From Aquatica leii (Eukaryota > Arthropoda > Insecta > Coleoptera > Lampyridae), in assembly GCA_035610365.1 (NCBI GenBank), contig CM069432.1:180157027-180221026 (forward strand): 64,000 nt of DNA, read 5' to 3'. The notes below the pieces were generated by a model. The model saw only the letters and a list, made by a program, of their open reading frames with translations, had not been told where the DNA came from and did not search any database. Positions 35,580 through 47,277 of the stretch are shown piece by piece. The position numbers and the translations under genes were made by a program. Numbering within the stretch: the first letter of the stretch is position 1; each line of letters starts with the position of its first letter.

Positions 35580-35752
35580 GTTAGTGACATTTACCACTCT
35601 GAAGATGCAAGCTGCAATGTCTTGCGAAACGTCATTTTGTTTGGGTTCACTAACGAGAATACGGCAAAGGCCAAGTTCTACTTCTTGTTTTGGCTCTCAA
35701 GAAGAGTCGCTTATAACCATAAGCATTACAACCGCGAAAGCTTAAAATCTTA
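35580..35752 (+). repeat. PLE tail, copy C, inserted in copia gag
   Basis: AGTGACATTTACCACTCTGA (from 35583) to CGCGAAAGCTTAAAATCTTA is the same tail text as copies A and B, with the AAGTCTGGG to AAGCCG segment deleted. It splits gag between QMEMQKKL-type text and LPALPDLYKAV. It is therefore younger than the copia copy. Of the three tails it alone keeps a full CTGAAGA + GAAACGTC pair. Confidence 0.82.
35599..35632 (+). ncRNA. Hammerhead-ribozyme-like motif in PLE tail copy C
   Basis: CTGAAGA (35599-35605), one extra T, GCAAG (35607-35611), a nine-base loop, CTTGC (35621-35625), then GAAA and CGTC. GCAAG/CTTGC form a perfect 5-bp stem II. This is the layout of PLE minimal hammerheads (core CUGANGA, stem II, GAAA, short stem III, GUC). 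The additional base before stem II deviates from the usual consensus. Activity was not tested and is not implied. Confidence 0.45.
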
Positions 35753-38636
35753 TAATATAACGCAATTGCTGCCGGCGTTGCCAGATTTATACAAAGCGGT
35801 TACTACAGCGATAGATATAATACATGCTAAAGACCCTACAGAAATTGATTTTCAATTTGTTAAGAATAAGTTGTTACAAGAGGAAGTACGTCAATGTGTT
35901 AGTAATACATCAGGAAACCATGAGACAGAGGCATTTGTAGGAAACAGAGGAAACTATCGACGAAACAGAAGTTATGGAAATAATTTACGTAACACTCAGA
36001 ATAAAGGAAAATTGCCGTACAGCTGTCACAACTGTAGCTAAAAGAGTCACAAAAATTCTGAATGCTCAAAGAAAACAGAAGAAAACAAGAACGTTTATGC
36101 AGCAGAGCAAGTAGATGAGACAAGTGTGCTTTTTATTTCCGATATTGTAGTTTGCAAAAACAAACAAGGTAAAATGTGTGGAAATTTTTATGTTGAAAAT
36201 TGTAAAAATGGGAAAAAGATAAAAATTAAAGATGTGTTGGTATGTAACGATTTTGATTATAATCTGCTTTCAGTGAAAAAAATAGAACAAGAAGGTCTTA
36301 AAGTAGTATTTGAAGGCAAGAAAATTAAAGTTTTTAATGGATCAAAATTGGTGCTTGATGGTAATCTTTGTGGAAACTTATACCGAATTAAACTTAAGTT
36401 GTGCGTAAACAAAGCAAGTAAAGATGATAAACATTTAATGCATTGCAGAATGGGATATTTGTCATGGTACCCTTTTACAAAAATATGCGAGGAATGTTTA
36501 AAAGGAAAACAAACACGGTCGACATTTAAAAGTGTATAAGATGTAAAAAGGCACAGAAAATACTAGAAGTCATTTCATCAGATGTGACGGGACCAATTAC
36601 AACTGAATCTTTTGATGGTAAGAAATATTTTGTTACATTTATAGACCATTATTCACATTGTAGTTGTTTCTATTTAATCAAGAATAAAAGTGAAGTATTT
36701 GAAATTTAAGGAATATTTAGTAATGGTAAACACAAAATTTCAACAGAGAATACACAAGTTACGTTGTGACAATGGCGGAGAGAATTTAAAAGTTATTGTG
36801 AACAGAATGGAATAGTTATCGAATACACCATACCTAGGAACCCGGAGCAAAATTGAGTAAGTGAAAAAATAAATAGGACAATTTTGAATATCGCTAGGTG
36901 TTTGATGTTTGACACAAAACACAAATAAAAACTATGGGGTGAAGCCGTGAGATCAGCAGTTTACATTATCAATAGAATTTCAACGTCAGCAATAAATAAA
37001 CAGATACCGGCTGATTTGTTCTACGGATACAAAGTAAGTATCACGAACATTCGAGTATTTCGATGTGTAGCACATGTTCATATACCAGTTCTAAATAGAA
37101 ATGGTAAATTTGCTGAAAGAAGTAAGTCGATGATAATGGTAAGTTATGCAAGTAATGGTTATCGACTATGGGATGCAGAAAATAGGGAAATCATATTAGC
37201 AAACAGTGTAATCTTTGATGACGATAATAAAAATGGATTACGAGATGGAAATATAATTGAAGAGGACGATATTGATGAACATGAATTGGAAATGAACGAC
37301 AAGACTGAAATCATTGGAAGAAAAAAAATAGAGAACAAAAATAAAAATTTTAGAAAGAACACAAAACAAAAAAGGACTCCAATAACGTTAAAAGATTATA
37401 AATTGATGACAACATTATCAGTGAGACTATTTCCAGCAGAAGCTCCATGAACGTTTAATGAAACGTTAAAGCATAAGGAGTGGAAAGAAGCTATTTGTGA
37501 ATAACTATCTACAATCCAGAAAAATAAAACTTATCTTATCACTTGTTATGGAATCTGGTTATTAAGTACATCAGACGGATGTTAAATCAGTATTTTTGTA
37601 TGGAGAATTAAGAACCAGTTTACATGTTTTTTCAAGAAGGATTTAAAGGGCCAGAAGGTTACGTTTGTAAATTGAAGAAGAAACTATATAGACTGCGACA
37701 AAGCTTTAAATGTTAGTATGATAAACTAAGTGAATATTTGCAAGAATTAGAAATGATGAGATCGAAAGTAGATCTTTGTTTATTTTTCAAAAATAATATA
37801 TATCTTTTAGTGGGTGGATTATGTAATTTTAGTATCAAATAATGTCAATGATTTAAATCATGTAAAATCGCAATTAGCTATAAAATTTGAAATGAAAGAT
37901 CTGTCAAATGAAAAATGCTTTAAATTTTTAGGATTAGAAATGGTTATAATCGATAAGAATACCTTTTTTATTTCTTAAAAAGAGTTAATTGTAAATGTAT
38001 TACGTAGATTTATTATGAATTACTGTAAGGGCGCTAGTATTCCGATGCAAACTAAATTGAATTTAAATTCTGAAAAGAACTTAAACTTTAAAGAACCGCA
38101 TAAAGAACTCTTATGTATATAATGCTGGGTTCTAGACCCGATTTATGTTATACTGTATAATATTTCAGTCAATTCCTAAACTGCAATGGTACTATATATT
38201 GGAAACATTTGAAGGATGTTCTTAGATATTTAAGGAATACACAAAGTTTTGGTTTAAACATTGTTAAAAGTAAAAGGTTTTGTAAAACTATTCTAAGTGC
38301 ATATGTTGATGTGGATTTTGCAAACAATGTGAATGATCGTAAGAGTACAACAGAATGTTTATTTTTAAAGTAGCTGTTGAAGGATTTGTTTAAATGTAAT
38401 TTGGAGGCAATTGATATTTATGAAGACAATCAATCTTGTATAAAGATGGCGTCAACTTTAGAAACAAAACGTTCTAAACATATAAATGCGTAGAAAATAA
38501 AATAAAATAAATTTTTGTGCCTACACAGGATCAAGTCGCAGATTTAATGACTAAAGCATTGCTAATATCAAAATTTAAATTGTTTAGAGATAAGCTAAAT
38601 GTAATTGAAATGTACTGATTACAGAATTCCGAGGGA

Positions 38637-38810
38637 GTGTTGAATACAGGAGAATTCTATGATCAGGCAACATCTACCCGAAAAAAGGTGCGTGACAACG
38701 CTATAAGAAGTGGTTGTTAATGGTCACGGTATGTGAGAATGTATGAGTGATAAAATATTAAAATTGTCTACAATCATCTCGTTTAAATAAATGCCATCTG
38801 ATATTGTTTT
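38637..38810 (+). repeat. Copia 3' LTR (start) and flank
   Basis: CCGAGGGAG is a copia-type polypurine tract. It is followed directly by TGTTGAATACAGGAGAATTC, the classical insect and plant copia LTR start TGTTG. The LTR end was not located, and by about 38811 pogo-derived sequence on the other strand begins. Confidence 0.6.
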
Positions 38811-39816
38811 TCAATAGAAAGTGTCTGCATTTTTACCTTTTCGGATTTGTTTAGAAAATCTTCCAAATGTTTTTTTACAAAGAAACGATGTGATAATTTC
38901 CGACTTTGATGATTTTCGTCCACGAGTTGATACTTTCCTTTCTGTAGATTGCAGTGGTGCAAACTGAAAAAATAATATAAAAGTGATATTAGTTGATGAT
39001 GGTTTCTGCTGAGGCAAATCGCACTTTTTAGAACACCCCGGCCGGTTTTTAACTACCACATCGACAGGTATACCTGTTTTTTTAGAGCATCCTGGTTGAG
39101 GTTCCATCTGCGGGCCGAAGTTCGGTGGAAGAGCATTTTGATGTCATGCTACAGTTTATTACGGTTTTTCTTCGGAAAAACTAGAAGGAATATACTGACC
39201 ACTAGCACTCATCTAAGCAACAAGAGTAACGAGGCTATTTGCCGTTTACCTTTTATACCCACAACTTTAGTGACTTTGCTCTGAATTACGGATAACCTGT
39301 TTTATCAACGTTGTAAATACGGTAAGCAGAAAATTTGTGTTTTGAATACGCAGTTGCTAGATTGCTAAAAAATTCTTCCACGTTTTTTCTAGAAGCCTAA
39401 AGCTCTAGCAAAGGAAGTTCCTGTGGGTGTTTGAGTTGACAAAACATGACTATGTCGGTGTAAGAATACATCCAACCATGAGCGACCTGCACTGCCATTT
39501 TTGAAAGGATGCTATATGTTATTTCTAACAGCTATAGTGTAAGCTAATCTTCCATTACTAAAATATATAACGAGCTTACCTTCTATCTCTTGATTGAGCA
39601 CAGTTTTCTTTCAAGTTTCGTTTTTACAGTTTCTTGAAGTTTGAGGCCACATTTGGCTAGTCTCTGTAACGTATAGTTTAAACTACTCTAAAAGTTTTGG
39701 CAGCTTTCACGGTTTCCATTGTTTTTGTACAAACTGCTTTTATTGCACGTGACATATCTGCCACATTCCATTTTTTCTTGAACTTTTGCACACATATTTC
39801 TCTGTTTTTTCGGCAT
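38811..39816 (-). pseudogene. Pogo/Jerky-type transposase relic 1, catalytic core deleted
   Basis: It begins MPKKQRNMC at 39816. A pogo helix-turn-helix follows (MSRAIKAVCTKTMETVKAAKTF, about 39740-39680), then the CENP-B-like half: GRSWLDVFLHRHSHVLSTQT (about 39495-39435) and TSFARALGF. IYNVDKTGYP (about 39315-39285, the IYNVDETG block with E changed to K) carries the first catalytic Asp. KGKRQIASLL and MSASGQYIPSSF follow. Then the text jumps to PQPGCSKKTGIPVDVVVKN, and the C-terminal tail has STRGRKSSKSEIITS. The central D and final D segments of the DDE/D domain are absent between about 39160 and 39110. Frameshifts and stops occur throughout. The ORF at 38811-39107 is the tail only. Confidence 0.8.
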
Positions 39817-40506
39817 GGTAATGTCTGAAAACATATATTTATTAGCTTAGTCCTAATAATGCCTATGACTCATATTAAATACACTAAGTGGCCTATATCA
39901 ACAACGTTCCTTACCATAAGAACATTTTGGGTTGCCATTTTTATTAATTGAAATACATGCCTGATTTCATGATCATACAAAAGTTTTATGGTTATACTAT
40001 ACAAGTGAGTATAATTTATTATATTACATAATATTAAATTCACAAAAATTACAAAAACATTACTTACCGGTAAAAAGTTTAACATCCAGCATCACAACAA
40101 AATCACTATAAAATTTAAATCAGTTAAGAAAATGCTGCCCCTTTGAAGGCAAATATTAAACATCATATAAATAGTAGTTTCGCTAACATTTCGATAGCTG
40201 ACACTAGGTAGTTGTGTCATATGAATATTTAACTAGCCCATATTCGACCCTTTTCTTCTATTAATTTTTCAGTTGCTTACTTCGTTTTTTTTTAAATAAT
40301 TTTAATTTTTTACATATTTTATCGTAACTTAGAGTTTAATGGAATATATACAAGTGTATTGACGGTATTAGAAAGTGATGGAGTAGTCAATCTGCATAAT
40401 ATAAAACCTGGAAATATCTAATTAAAAGTACAATAATAGTTTAGTGGTCACAACAATCATTTTAAATATGATAGCGATAAAAAAACCAATACTAATTATG
40501 ATCATC
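39817..40506. other. AT-rich stretch, no gene seen
   Basis: No coding block or clear repeat recognised in this interval. Confidence 0.5.
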
Positions 40507-40742
40507 GATCATATCAGTGGCGGCTGACAGTCAGTGTTGCAAAAAGGTAATTTCTGTATTAAAACTTTAAAAACGCATTAAATATTATAAATAAATATTT
40601 ATATTTAAAATCACTTTATTTATCATTAAAATAAACAAAATAAAACATTACATATTTGTGATTGTAATTTAATAATAAAACACTTTTTAGTATTTTTCGG
40701 AGGACCATATGACGTAATGAAGGAGTCGCCACTGGATTATAT
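40507..40742. mobile_element. hAT-type MITE, 220 bp, with 8-bp target duplication
   Basis: The element spans 40515-40734 with inverted ends CAGTGGCGGCTGA and AGGAGTCGCCACTG. It is flanked by GATCATAT (40507-40514) and GATTATAT (40735-40742), an 8-bp duplication with one mismatch. Eight bases plus a CAG(T/G)G end are hAT hallmarks. The interior is AT-rich without ORF. Single ends of the same type (GCCGCCACTG) are visible at about 2550 and 31725. Confidence 0.8.
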
Positions 40743-41084
40743 ACACAACATAATCATCGCAATCATCAATACTTTATAAAATAACAATTGCGGTTATGGA
40801 AAAGAAATCAATATACTGAATTATTGCAGAGCTCGAATAAAATTGAACTAAAAGAAAATAGACAAATATTTGATGTATATGTATTCCAAAAACTGATTAC
40901 CTTTCTATTATGAAAATTTACAAAGTTATGTAATTAGCAAGGAAACTATTAATTTATACGCTGTATAATATTCTTAACTGTACTACGCAATTGCAACAAT
41001 TATCTAAATTCCAGAAATTATCATTAGAGACCAGTGGACAGCTCTTTCGTCTTATCTGGACTTTTCAACACGAGAATACTCTGT

Positions 41085-41145
41085 TATAGTTTTATCCCAT
41101 TCGGAATTTAAAATTAATCTACACCCGAATGTGATAAAACTATAG
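41085..41145. repeat. Hairpin, 20-bp stem
   Basis: TATAGTTTTATCCCATTCGG (41085-41104) and CCGAATGTGATAAAACTATA (41125-41144) are inverse with one or two mismatches. It is probably a MITE core. No ends with duplication were recognised. Confidence 0.6.
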
Positions 41146-42550
41146 CAATTTTTTATGTAGTTGTGAAAGCTAACCTAACTTTATAATTTCCTACATGCCG
41201 ATTAACTGAAATTGTCTTGGAAATGAAACAAATCAAATTAACTATTTGTGTACGTTTAGATTATAATGAAATAATAACAAAGAAAAATTTAACTTAGAAG
41301 TTTATTTATTGAGTGGAAGAAATACAAATCGTGTATTACAAAGATACAGAGAACTTTATTCATATCGTGAAGTTTTATTTTTTAGAACTGCAGTTTTTTC
41401 TTAAACGCCACAATCTTTTTCAAACGTTTTTAAATGTGTACGTGTTACCTTGCATAGGCAGATTTAAGACATTCAACTTGTTAAATATATCGCACATATA
41501 GTACGCTAATTTTAACAAAAAATCGGATTCGGCAAAGAACCTAAAAGAAAAGAATTCTTTGTTAAAAGTGTCCTCTCGCAGAAAAGTGAAAAATTTTATT
41601 GACGCACTTTAAACGCAGTGGATAAGAAGTTGCCACGTTAAAGCCATCGTAAACTTCAGTAGCTTAGAAAAACCGTGTGTTTAGTGTCTATGTTCATGTA
41701 TAGTTGTTTCTTTTTATTTGGGTTTTTAGTAGTATAATTTTTATGTAGTTTACTACATCTACGACACGTTTTACTACCAGCTTCAATTAAAAACTTGTAT
41801 CAAGCGGTACAGTATATACACCGAGTAATTCAACAATCTAGAAAAGTAAACTGGAATCTTTATTAATTAAATGCAGTAAAAAAAGATTATATCAAAGTTC
41901 TCATATTTAATGTTTTCTATTTACTAAAATAATTTTTTTATGTACAATTTTAAGCAAATTTAATTATACACATCATATCTATATATTCATTTAAAAAAAC
42001 TAACTGTTTACGGTTAGATAAGATAAGCATTTAGAAGATTAAGACTAAAAGTTTTAAGAGGTCTACAGAAATTCTTTTTGAAAAACTTATGGTTATACTA
42101 AAATAAGCATAACTTCTAACACCTACATACTTCATTAAATTTTTTATGTTAAAATGTTATAACATTGTTATTGTTGTCAAATAACTATTTTTTTCCACTA
42201 CTAGTTGTATAGGTTTTCATTATTACGTATAATAGTAGGTTGTGAAGCAGCACTTTTTTAAGTGCAAGAGATTTTATTTAATGCTATTTTAACAATTTAA
42301 ATTATTTATTAAACAAATTAATTTGATTTTAAAACCTTAGTTATTTGAAATTCGCGCTTAACTAAATATGAATATTACTGAATTAAACATATTTTAAATA
42401 TAATTAATTCTTAAAGTAACAATATTTTTAAACAATTTTAGATACTTTAACAAACGTTATTAATTTATTGTTGTGTTATAAATCACAATTAATAATTACG
42501 TCAAAATTAATTTTATTAAACTAATGACAGCAAGCAAACAAATCTTTTTT
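41146..42550. other. AT-rich stretch, no gene seen
   Basis: No feature recognised. The ORF at 41313-41501 has no motif. Confidence 0.5.
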
Positions 42551-43142
42551 TAAATGTTTTTGGAACGCCATCTTGTGGGGAAAATACCACGTAGAAAAAT
42601 TGTCATTGGATTTAATGACAGCGAAAGTTATGATCTATTGACAAGTGACGCTGTCAAAATCTCAACGATAAAATAGGTTAGGAACAATGTCAGTATAATT
42701 GTGAAAAACAACATCAAAACTAGTGGACAGCTGTTTTGTTCTTTAGGAACTCGTCAGCGCTAGGATACACCGATGTGATAATGACGATTTTTCTACCTTC
42801 TGTACTGATTTATAGTTCTATATTATTATACATGGTATTTTTGGCACAGGATGGCGTTCCAAAAACATTTTAAATATGTTGGTTATGTTTACAAGACATA
42901 AAAGAGTACGGTTGTTTGTCAGTATGGTTGTGGAAACACATCGGTGTATCTTAGCGCTGACGAGTTCCTAAAGAACGAAACAGCTGTCCGCTAGTTCTGA
43001 TGTTGTTTTTCACAATTATACTCACATTGTTCCTAACCTATTTTATCGTTGAGATTTTGACAGCGTCAGTTGTCAATAGATCATTGACTTTCGCTGTCAT
43101 TAAATCTTATGACAATTTTTTTACCTTCCGTACTGATTTATA
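42551..43142. mobile_element. Nested inverted repeats, about 190-bp arms
   Basis: Arm 1 (about 42595-42779) runs from AAAATTGTCATTGGATTTAA to CACCGATGTG. Arm 2 (about 42938-43123) is its inverse, from CACATCGGTGTATCTTAGCG to AATCTTATGACAATTTTTT, with roughly 90% identity. A second pair of inverted ends, TGTTTTTGGAACGCCATC (42555) and GATGGCGTTCCAAAAACA (42850), brackets arm 1 plus the spacer as an element of about 300 bp. A direct repeat, CTACCTTCTGTACTGATT near 42793 and TACCTTCCGTACTGATT near 43121, follows each arm. The structure is best explained by one MITE plus a second inverted, partly rearranged copy. No ORF. Confidence 0.75.
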
Positions 43143-43329
43143 GTTTTTCAAACAAATCTTTATCTCTATTTTGCAATTTTGAAAGATTTGGAAACTGAGA
43201 ACATTCTCTTCTTCCCAAGTTTTGTTTCTACAGCAAAAGTTTTGCAAAAAACGCAAACATTACACTTTTAACATTGATTAAATTTAATGTGGCACTTTGT
43301 AGTTTTAAATTACTTTCATTAAATCTGGC

Positions 43330-44395
43330 AAATAAATGTCATTTTTGAGATAATTTAATTGTGTCGCAAATCATTGTCCTTACTCTCCAGCAATTCCAAC
43401 ACTAAATCAAAGAGCAAATCAAAGCAATTCAAACATGCACTTTTAAATAACCAACGTACTTCTGTATTGAGTAGTATAGGATCATAATTTTTCAAACAAA
43501 GTTGAGCAAAGAATCTCTCATTTAAGGCAAACGTTCAGTGAAGTTTTTTGCGACCAAATGATAAATGACACAATGTACTTGTAAAACATTCGGTATAGCT
43601 CTATTTTAAGTATGCCAGAAAGCCTCGGTGTCGTCCTATCATTACCGGAACACCGTCAGTAGCAACAGAGCTAATATACTAATATTAGAGTACAGTTTTT
43701 ACATCAAAAAATATTTTTAATTTAGTAAATAACGTTTCACCTTTTGTATCAGTTTGCTAACATTTAGCAAATAACAATTTTTAGGATTTTTTTTACAAAT
43801 CTCACATAAGTTAAAAGTACAGCTTTGTTTCTTGGTAATGTTGACTCATCAAGCTGTATAAAAAATTCGGATGTTTTTAAGTAGTCACATAAAGAGTTTT
43901 CTACACCCTGAGCCATTTTGTCGATTCTTCTTCGTGCAGCATTATTACTAAGTGGAATTCTTTTTATAATATCGAAAGCTTGTTTGTGCAACACGGTGTG
44001 TATTACCTCACTTACAACTAGTAGAATAAGTTCTTTACCAATAGTGGCGGCTTTCCAGATTTTGCAATCATTAAAGAAATATTATAAGAAGCATGCAGTC
44101 CACTGTCATTTCTCTTAGACGTTGTACATATGAGTTGTTGCAATGTTGGTGTTTTCATATATTTTTCTTTGATTGCTTTTCATAACGTTAAATCCTTATC
44201 TTTTTTGTCACTATGGATTTTTAATAAATGTTTTTTAAGCTTAGAGAGAGAGATTGCATCGTTTGACATTGTCTTATTACATAGAAAACACATAGGTAAA
44301 GTAGTAATTCCTGGTTACGGAATAAAGCCGTATTTCACATATTCAACACTGTATTGCCTGCATTTTTCTTCGGCCCACACATACTGTTATCTGAA
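43330..44395 (-). pseudogene. hAT transposase relic (ZBED5/FAM200/SCAND3-like)
   Basis: From 44395 down: QYSVEYVKYGFIP and CFLCNKTM...KLKKHLLKIHSD form a BED-type zinc finger (C-x2-C, H-x4-H). Then come YNISLMIAKSGKPPLL, IKRIPLSNNAARRRIDKMAQ, VENSLCDYLKTSEFF and IQLDESTLPRNKAVLLTYVR (about 43855-43800). Next are VATDGVPVMIGRHRGFLAYL (about 43670-43610) and LCLKNYDPILLNTEVRWLFK (about 43510-43450). CLNCFDLLFDLVLELLESK and KMTFICQI end it. This is the domain order of ZBED5/FAM200/SCAND3 hAT proteins, of which LLHTEVRWLS and DGAPAMIGRH are signature blocks. At least five stops or frameshifts break it. The ORFs on the plus strand (43918-44423) are shadows. Confidence 0.82.
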
Positions 44396-45039
44396 AAAAG
44401 ATACTAAAAGTCAGGTGGCGTAATGAAAATTATTGTAAAGATTTAGTGGTGGGAATAAACCAAGGGAAATAAAGGCAATCATTCTCTTAAAAGGGGGTTC
44501 TACAGCACTAACACCTTGAGAAGGCGCCATTGGTCAAATCAAATGTTATTTTGAATTATCTTTTTTAGCGTTATAACGCAAAATGTTTATAAAAACTAAA
44601 ACCTACCGCAAAGACTGTTCTTAGTTTGTAGGACTAAAAGTGTTTTTATAGAAATAGTAGTTAAAATAACACTACAATAAATTATCCAATATTGAAAATT
44701 TTGAATTGTTTTTTTACTTTACGTAATTTATAATTCTAACACCCCCCTGCGAAATTTAGCAGTTTGTAACATATTTCAAGCTGAAATGCTAATTTTGCTT
44801 ATTAACGCCACAAACCAAGATAAACTAGTTAAATTCATTGCAGAGTGAACCTAGTGGTACATATATTAGTAGTAATAAAGCTGTATTAAAGTTCAACTAC
44901 TTCTCGAACGGAGCGCTGAAAATTGGCTGTATCTATATTTTATTTGAAGATTTTTACTATAACAACTTCCGCTCTTTAGTGATAAATAATGTGTAATTGA
45001 GTATTACTACGTTTTATGTTTCATTTGTGTGTAGAAGTG
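44396..45039. repeat. Flank with outer inverted repeat (CTTCCGCTCTTTAGTGATAA)
   Basis: At 44959-44984 the text AACAACTTCCGCTCTTTAGT-GATAA has an inverse, less perfect match at about 45786-45810, which lies on the far side of the TIR element at 45040-45744. A third, direct copy is at 49394-49420. This suggests an outer element interrupted by the 0.7-kb TIR element. The remaining sequence (44396-44950) shows nothing coding. ACCCCCCTG at about 44739 looks like a hAT end belonging to the relic at 43330-44395, but no partner end was found. Confidence 0.4.
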
Positions 45040-45744
45040 TATTCTCTGTACGGCGAAAAGATAGAGTTAAGTACCTCCCATCAAATAGGCGCTAAATTTG
45101 AATAAATTTTTTTTATTGGTTAAAATTTTCAAGTCTGTATTACAACAAACAAATTACATACTTCAGTTTGACCTGAGTTTAACGTTTGACATTTTGGTTA
45201 ATTTATTCGCAGTTCTAGGTTTTTGTAATTTCAATTCATTTGACGAAATAGTATTTTTCAATACTTTGAAAAACATTTGTGTATATTCGTGTGGAGGATG
45301 ACTTCTTTATCTGAATCATTTTTTTTTTAAATATAATATCTTATTTAAACTCCCATAAAATATGTCATAATTTTAGTTCGTCAAATTTGTTAATAAGTAA
45401 AAACTTAATGACGCCCTTGTTTATACGCGTTTGAAATGTTTAGTTGTTCCCTCCAAGTGTTATTTGATAAATTTTAAAAATAAATCGTGTAACTAAATTA
45501 ACAAAGTTGTAAACGTATTTATTTGTTATAAGTAGAAATTTATATTTTTGTACATTAATTGAAAATTATACTTTTTTCTATGTACTTTAATCTTTAATGC
45601 CTATATTATACATTACATATTTTTTGAATTTTCGCGCTTTAACTAATTTGAGCCGTGTAAACTTGTCTCTTCATACATTGGTTTAAATTATCATACAAAA
45701 TTGAAGGAGGAGCTTAACTCTAACTTTTCGCCGTACAGGGAATA
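45040..45744. mobile_element. TIR element, 0.7 kb, non-autonomous
   Basis: The ends are TATTCTCTGTACGGCGAAAA (45040) followed by a GAGTTAAG-type block, and CTTAACTC with TTTTCGCCGTACAGGGAATA at 45709-45744. The TIR is about 36 bp. A TA at each boundary is compatible with a Tc1/mariner-type TA duplication, but this cannot be proven since the TA may be part of the TIR. The interior holds no transposase; the ORF at 45098-45301 has no motif. Confidence 0.7.
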
Positions 45745-45965
45745 GATATAATTCTCAGAGAGATGTAATGTAATTATTATGAATGTGATAAGTAAAGAGC
45801 GAAAGTAAAGCAGTAAAGATCTTTATAAATTACATTGTAAATTGCAGTGTAAAAGAAAATAAAAATCAAATCAGTTAGTATATGTATTTTGTACTCGTAT
45901 AGATAAAAATATAAAAGGTTTAAGTGAGCATAAAAAAAATAAAAGCATCATACACGTTTTAAAAT

Positions 45966-46002
45966 GCTAGTAGCATCATTGGTAGCATCATTGGTAGCAT
46001 CT
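45966..46002. repeat. 12-bp tandem repeat
   Basis: GTAGCATCATTG repeated nearly three times without mismatch. It is very local and probably a replication-slippage product. Confidence 0.8.
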
Positions 46003-46984
46003 AATAGTTAAATAATTATTGTTACGTTTCTAAGTTCTTCCGTAAAATTAAATTTTTATGACAGGTTTGTAATTTTATATAATTAGCAAAGTTGGGATTT
46101 TAATGTTCGTAGATTGTACTGAAACTTGTTGCGTGATTGTAATAAAATGTAATAGATCGTATGAGCGGGAAATTTAAAAATGTATTTGTATAGATATACA
46201 AAGAACAATTATTTATTTTAGAGAGTACAACTTTTTTTTTGAACTGTAGTAAATAAGATTTTGTATACACGGTAGGGTAACTATTTCGTTGCCCAGAGTG
46301 GTATCTCGACAAGTATAACAGATAGAAAGTCGGTTACATTAGACGAGAATTGAGTTGTGTTCTTAATTTTCTTTCATTACCTTAGAGTTTATGGTATTGA
46401 AACTATTAATTAAACATTAAAATATAGTTTTTCAGTTTATACAGGATATTTTAGAAACAAAGGTCAAAAACGTTTCTTGACAAAAAACTTTAGAACACAA
46501 TACTACTTGTCATAAATACATGTAATCGCATTTTTGCCATTACAGAATAAGGTCATGTCGCACGCTAGGTGCCAAAATTTTAATAGCTTATCTTATTCTA
46601 CTTCGAATTTTTTTTACATACTTTCCAAATTTTTTAAATTAAATCCTTGCTTTATCGAAAAACTATCAGAGACATATATTTATTCTTTTTCTTATTAAAT
46701 AAACAACGTCACACTCACTTTAATTTTAATTAAACTTTTCAACTAAAAACACGAAATTCGTGAAACACTTAAAGTGTAATAGATTATTGGAATTTTCTCA
46801 ATTGTATTAGTACTAGCGTACTAAAGACGATGCAATTGTAATAGATTTGTCACAATCGTAGTAGCTATCCCACAAAACCATAAGTTCCATGTAGGTTCGA
46901 TAAGCATTCCCAAATATTCATTTCTAAAGCATTCCAATAGTAGTTTGTGTATGGACTTCTAATAACACACTTAATTTAAAACGT
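46003..46984. other. AT-rich stretch, no gene seen
   Basis: No gene seen. Near 46925 AAAGCATTCCAATAGTAG resembles the AAAGCATTCTA motif that recurs at 48409-48610. Confidence 0.45.
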
Positions 46985-47277
46985 ATTCTATAAGAATGCC
47001 TATATAAGAAGAATAAAGTACTCTAAAAGATTCTTTTAAAAACACTTTTATAGGAATACTATATTTAATTTAAGAAAGAAGTGCTTATAGCAGCCTTAAA
47101 ATGGCAGTTGATTGGAATTACTAAAGTATTAGAAATGTAGCATCCTAATGACGTTCCCATATTGATTCTATAACAATGCATATAGAAGGAGAATAAAGTA
47201 CCCTAAAAGATTCCTTTAAAATCACTCCTATAGGCCTTCTATATTGATATAAAAAATAAAGTGTTTATAGCAGCCTT
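46985..47277 (+). repeat. Tandem duplication with 180-bp period
   Basis: Copy 1 starts ATTCTATAAGAATGCCTATA (46985) and ends TTATAGCAGCCTT (about 47097). Copy 2 starts ATTCTATAACAATGCATATA (47165) and ends in the same TTATAGCAGCCTT (about 47275). AATAAAGTAC-CTAAAAGATTC is shared in between. Identity is about 80%. A degenerate satellite-like arrangement is possible since similar words continue to 48.6 kb. Confidence 0.75.

Larger units (their letters stand above)
35279..38637 (+). pseudogene. Ty1/copia gag-pol, nearly full length but decayed
   Basis: The gag start reads MSLLTQQLPNLKPFDGNN (35279). ITSEFSVEFKKKDIKARNLI and QCLHDNVLDTIKDKKTAND follow, then, after an inserted PLE tail, LPALPDLYKAVTTAIDI. 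A zinc knuckle CHNCS-stop-KSHKNSEC (CX2CX4HX4C) lies at about 36030-36068. The integrase shows HCRMGYLSWYPF and CEECLKGKQTR (about 36440-36515), DVTGPITTESFDGKKYFVTF (about 36580-36640) and LRCDNGGEN (about 36757). WGEAVRSAVYIINRI and FRCVAHVHIPV then NGYRLWDAENREII (36935-37200) follow. In RT the YVDD box is changed to WVDY (about 37813-37830), losing a catalytic Asp. KFEMKDLSNEKCFKFLGLEM (about 37885-37940) is clear. Stops are dense after 37450. Gag ORF breaks fall at the PLE insertion. Confidence 0.9.

Noticed and set aside
35532..36041. 169-residue ORF as a gene of its own
   Set aside because: It fuses a PLE tail insertion with the second half of copia gag. The first third has no protein meaning.
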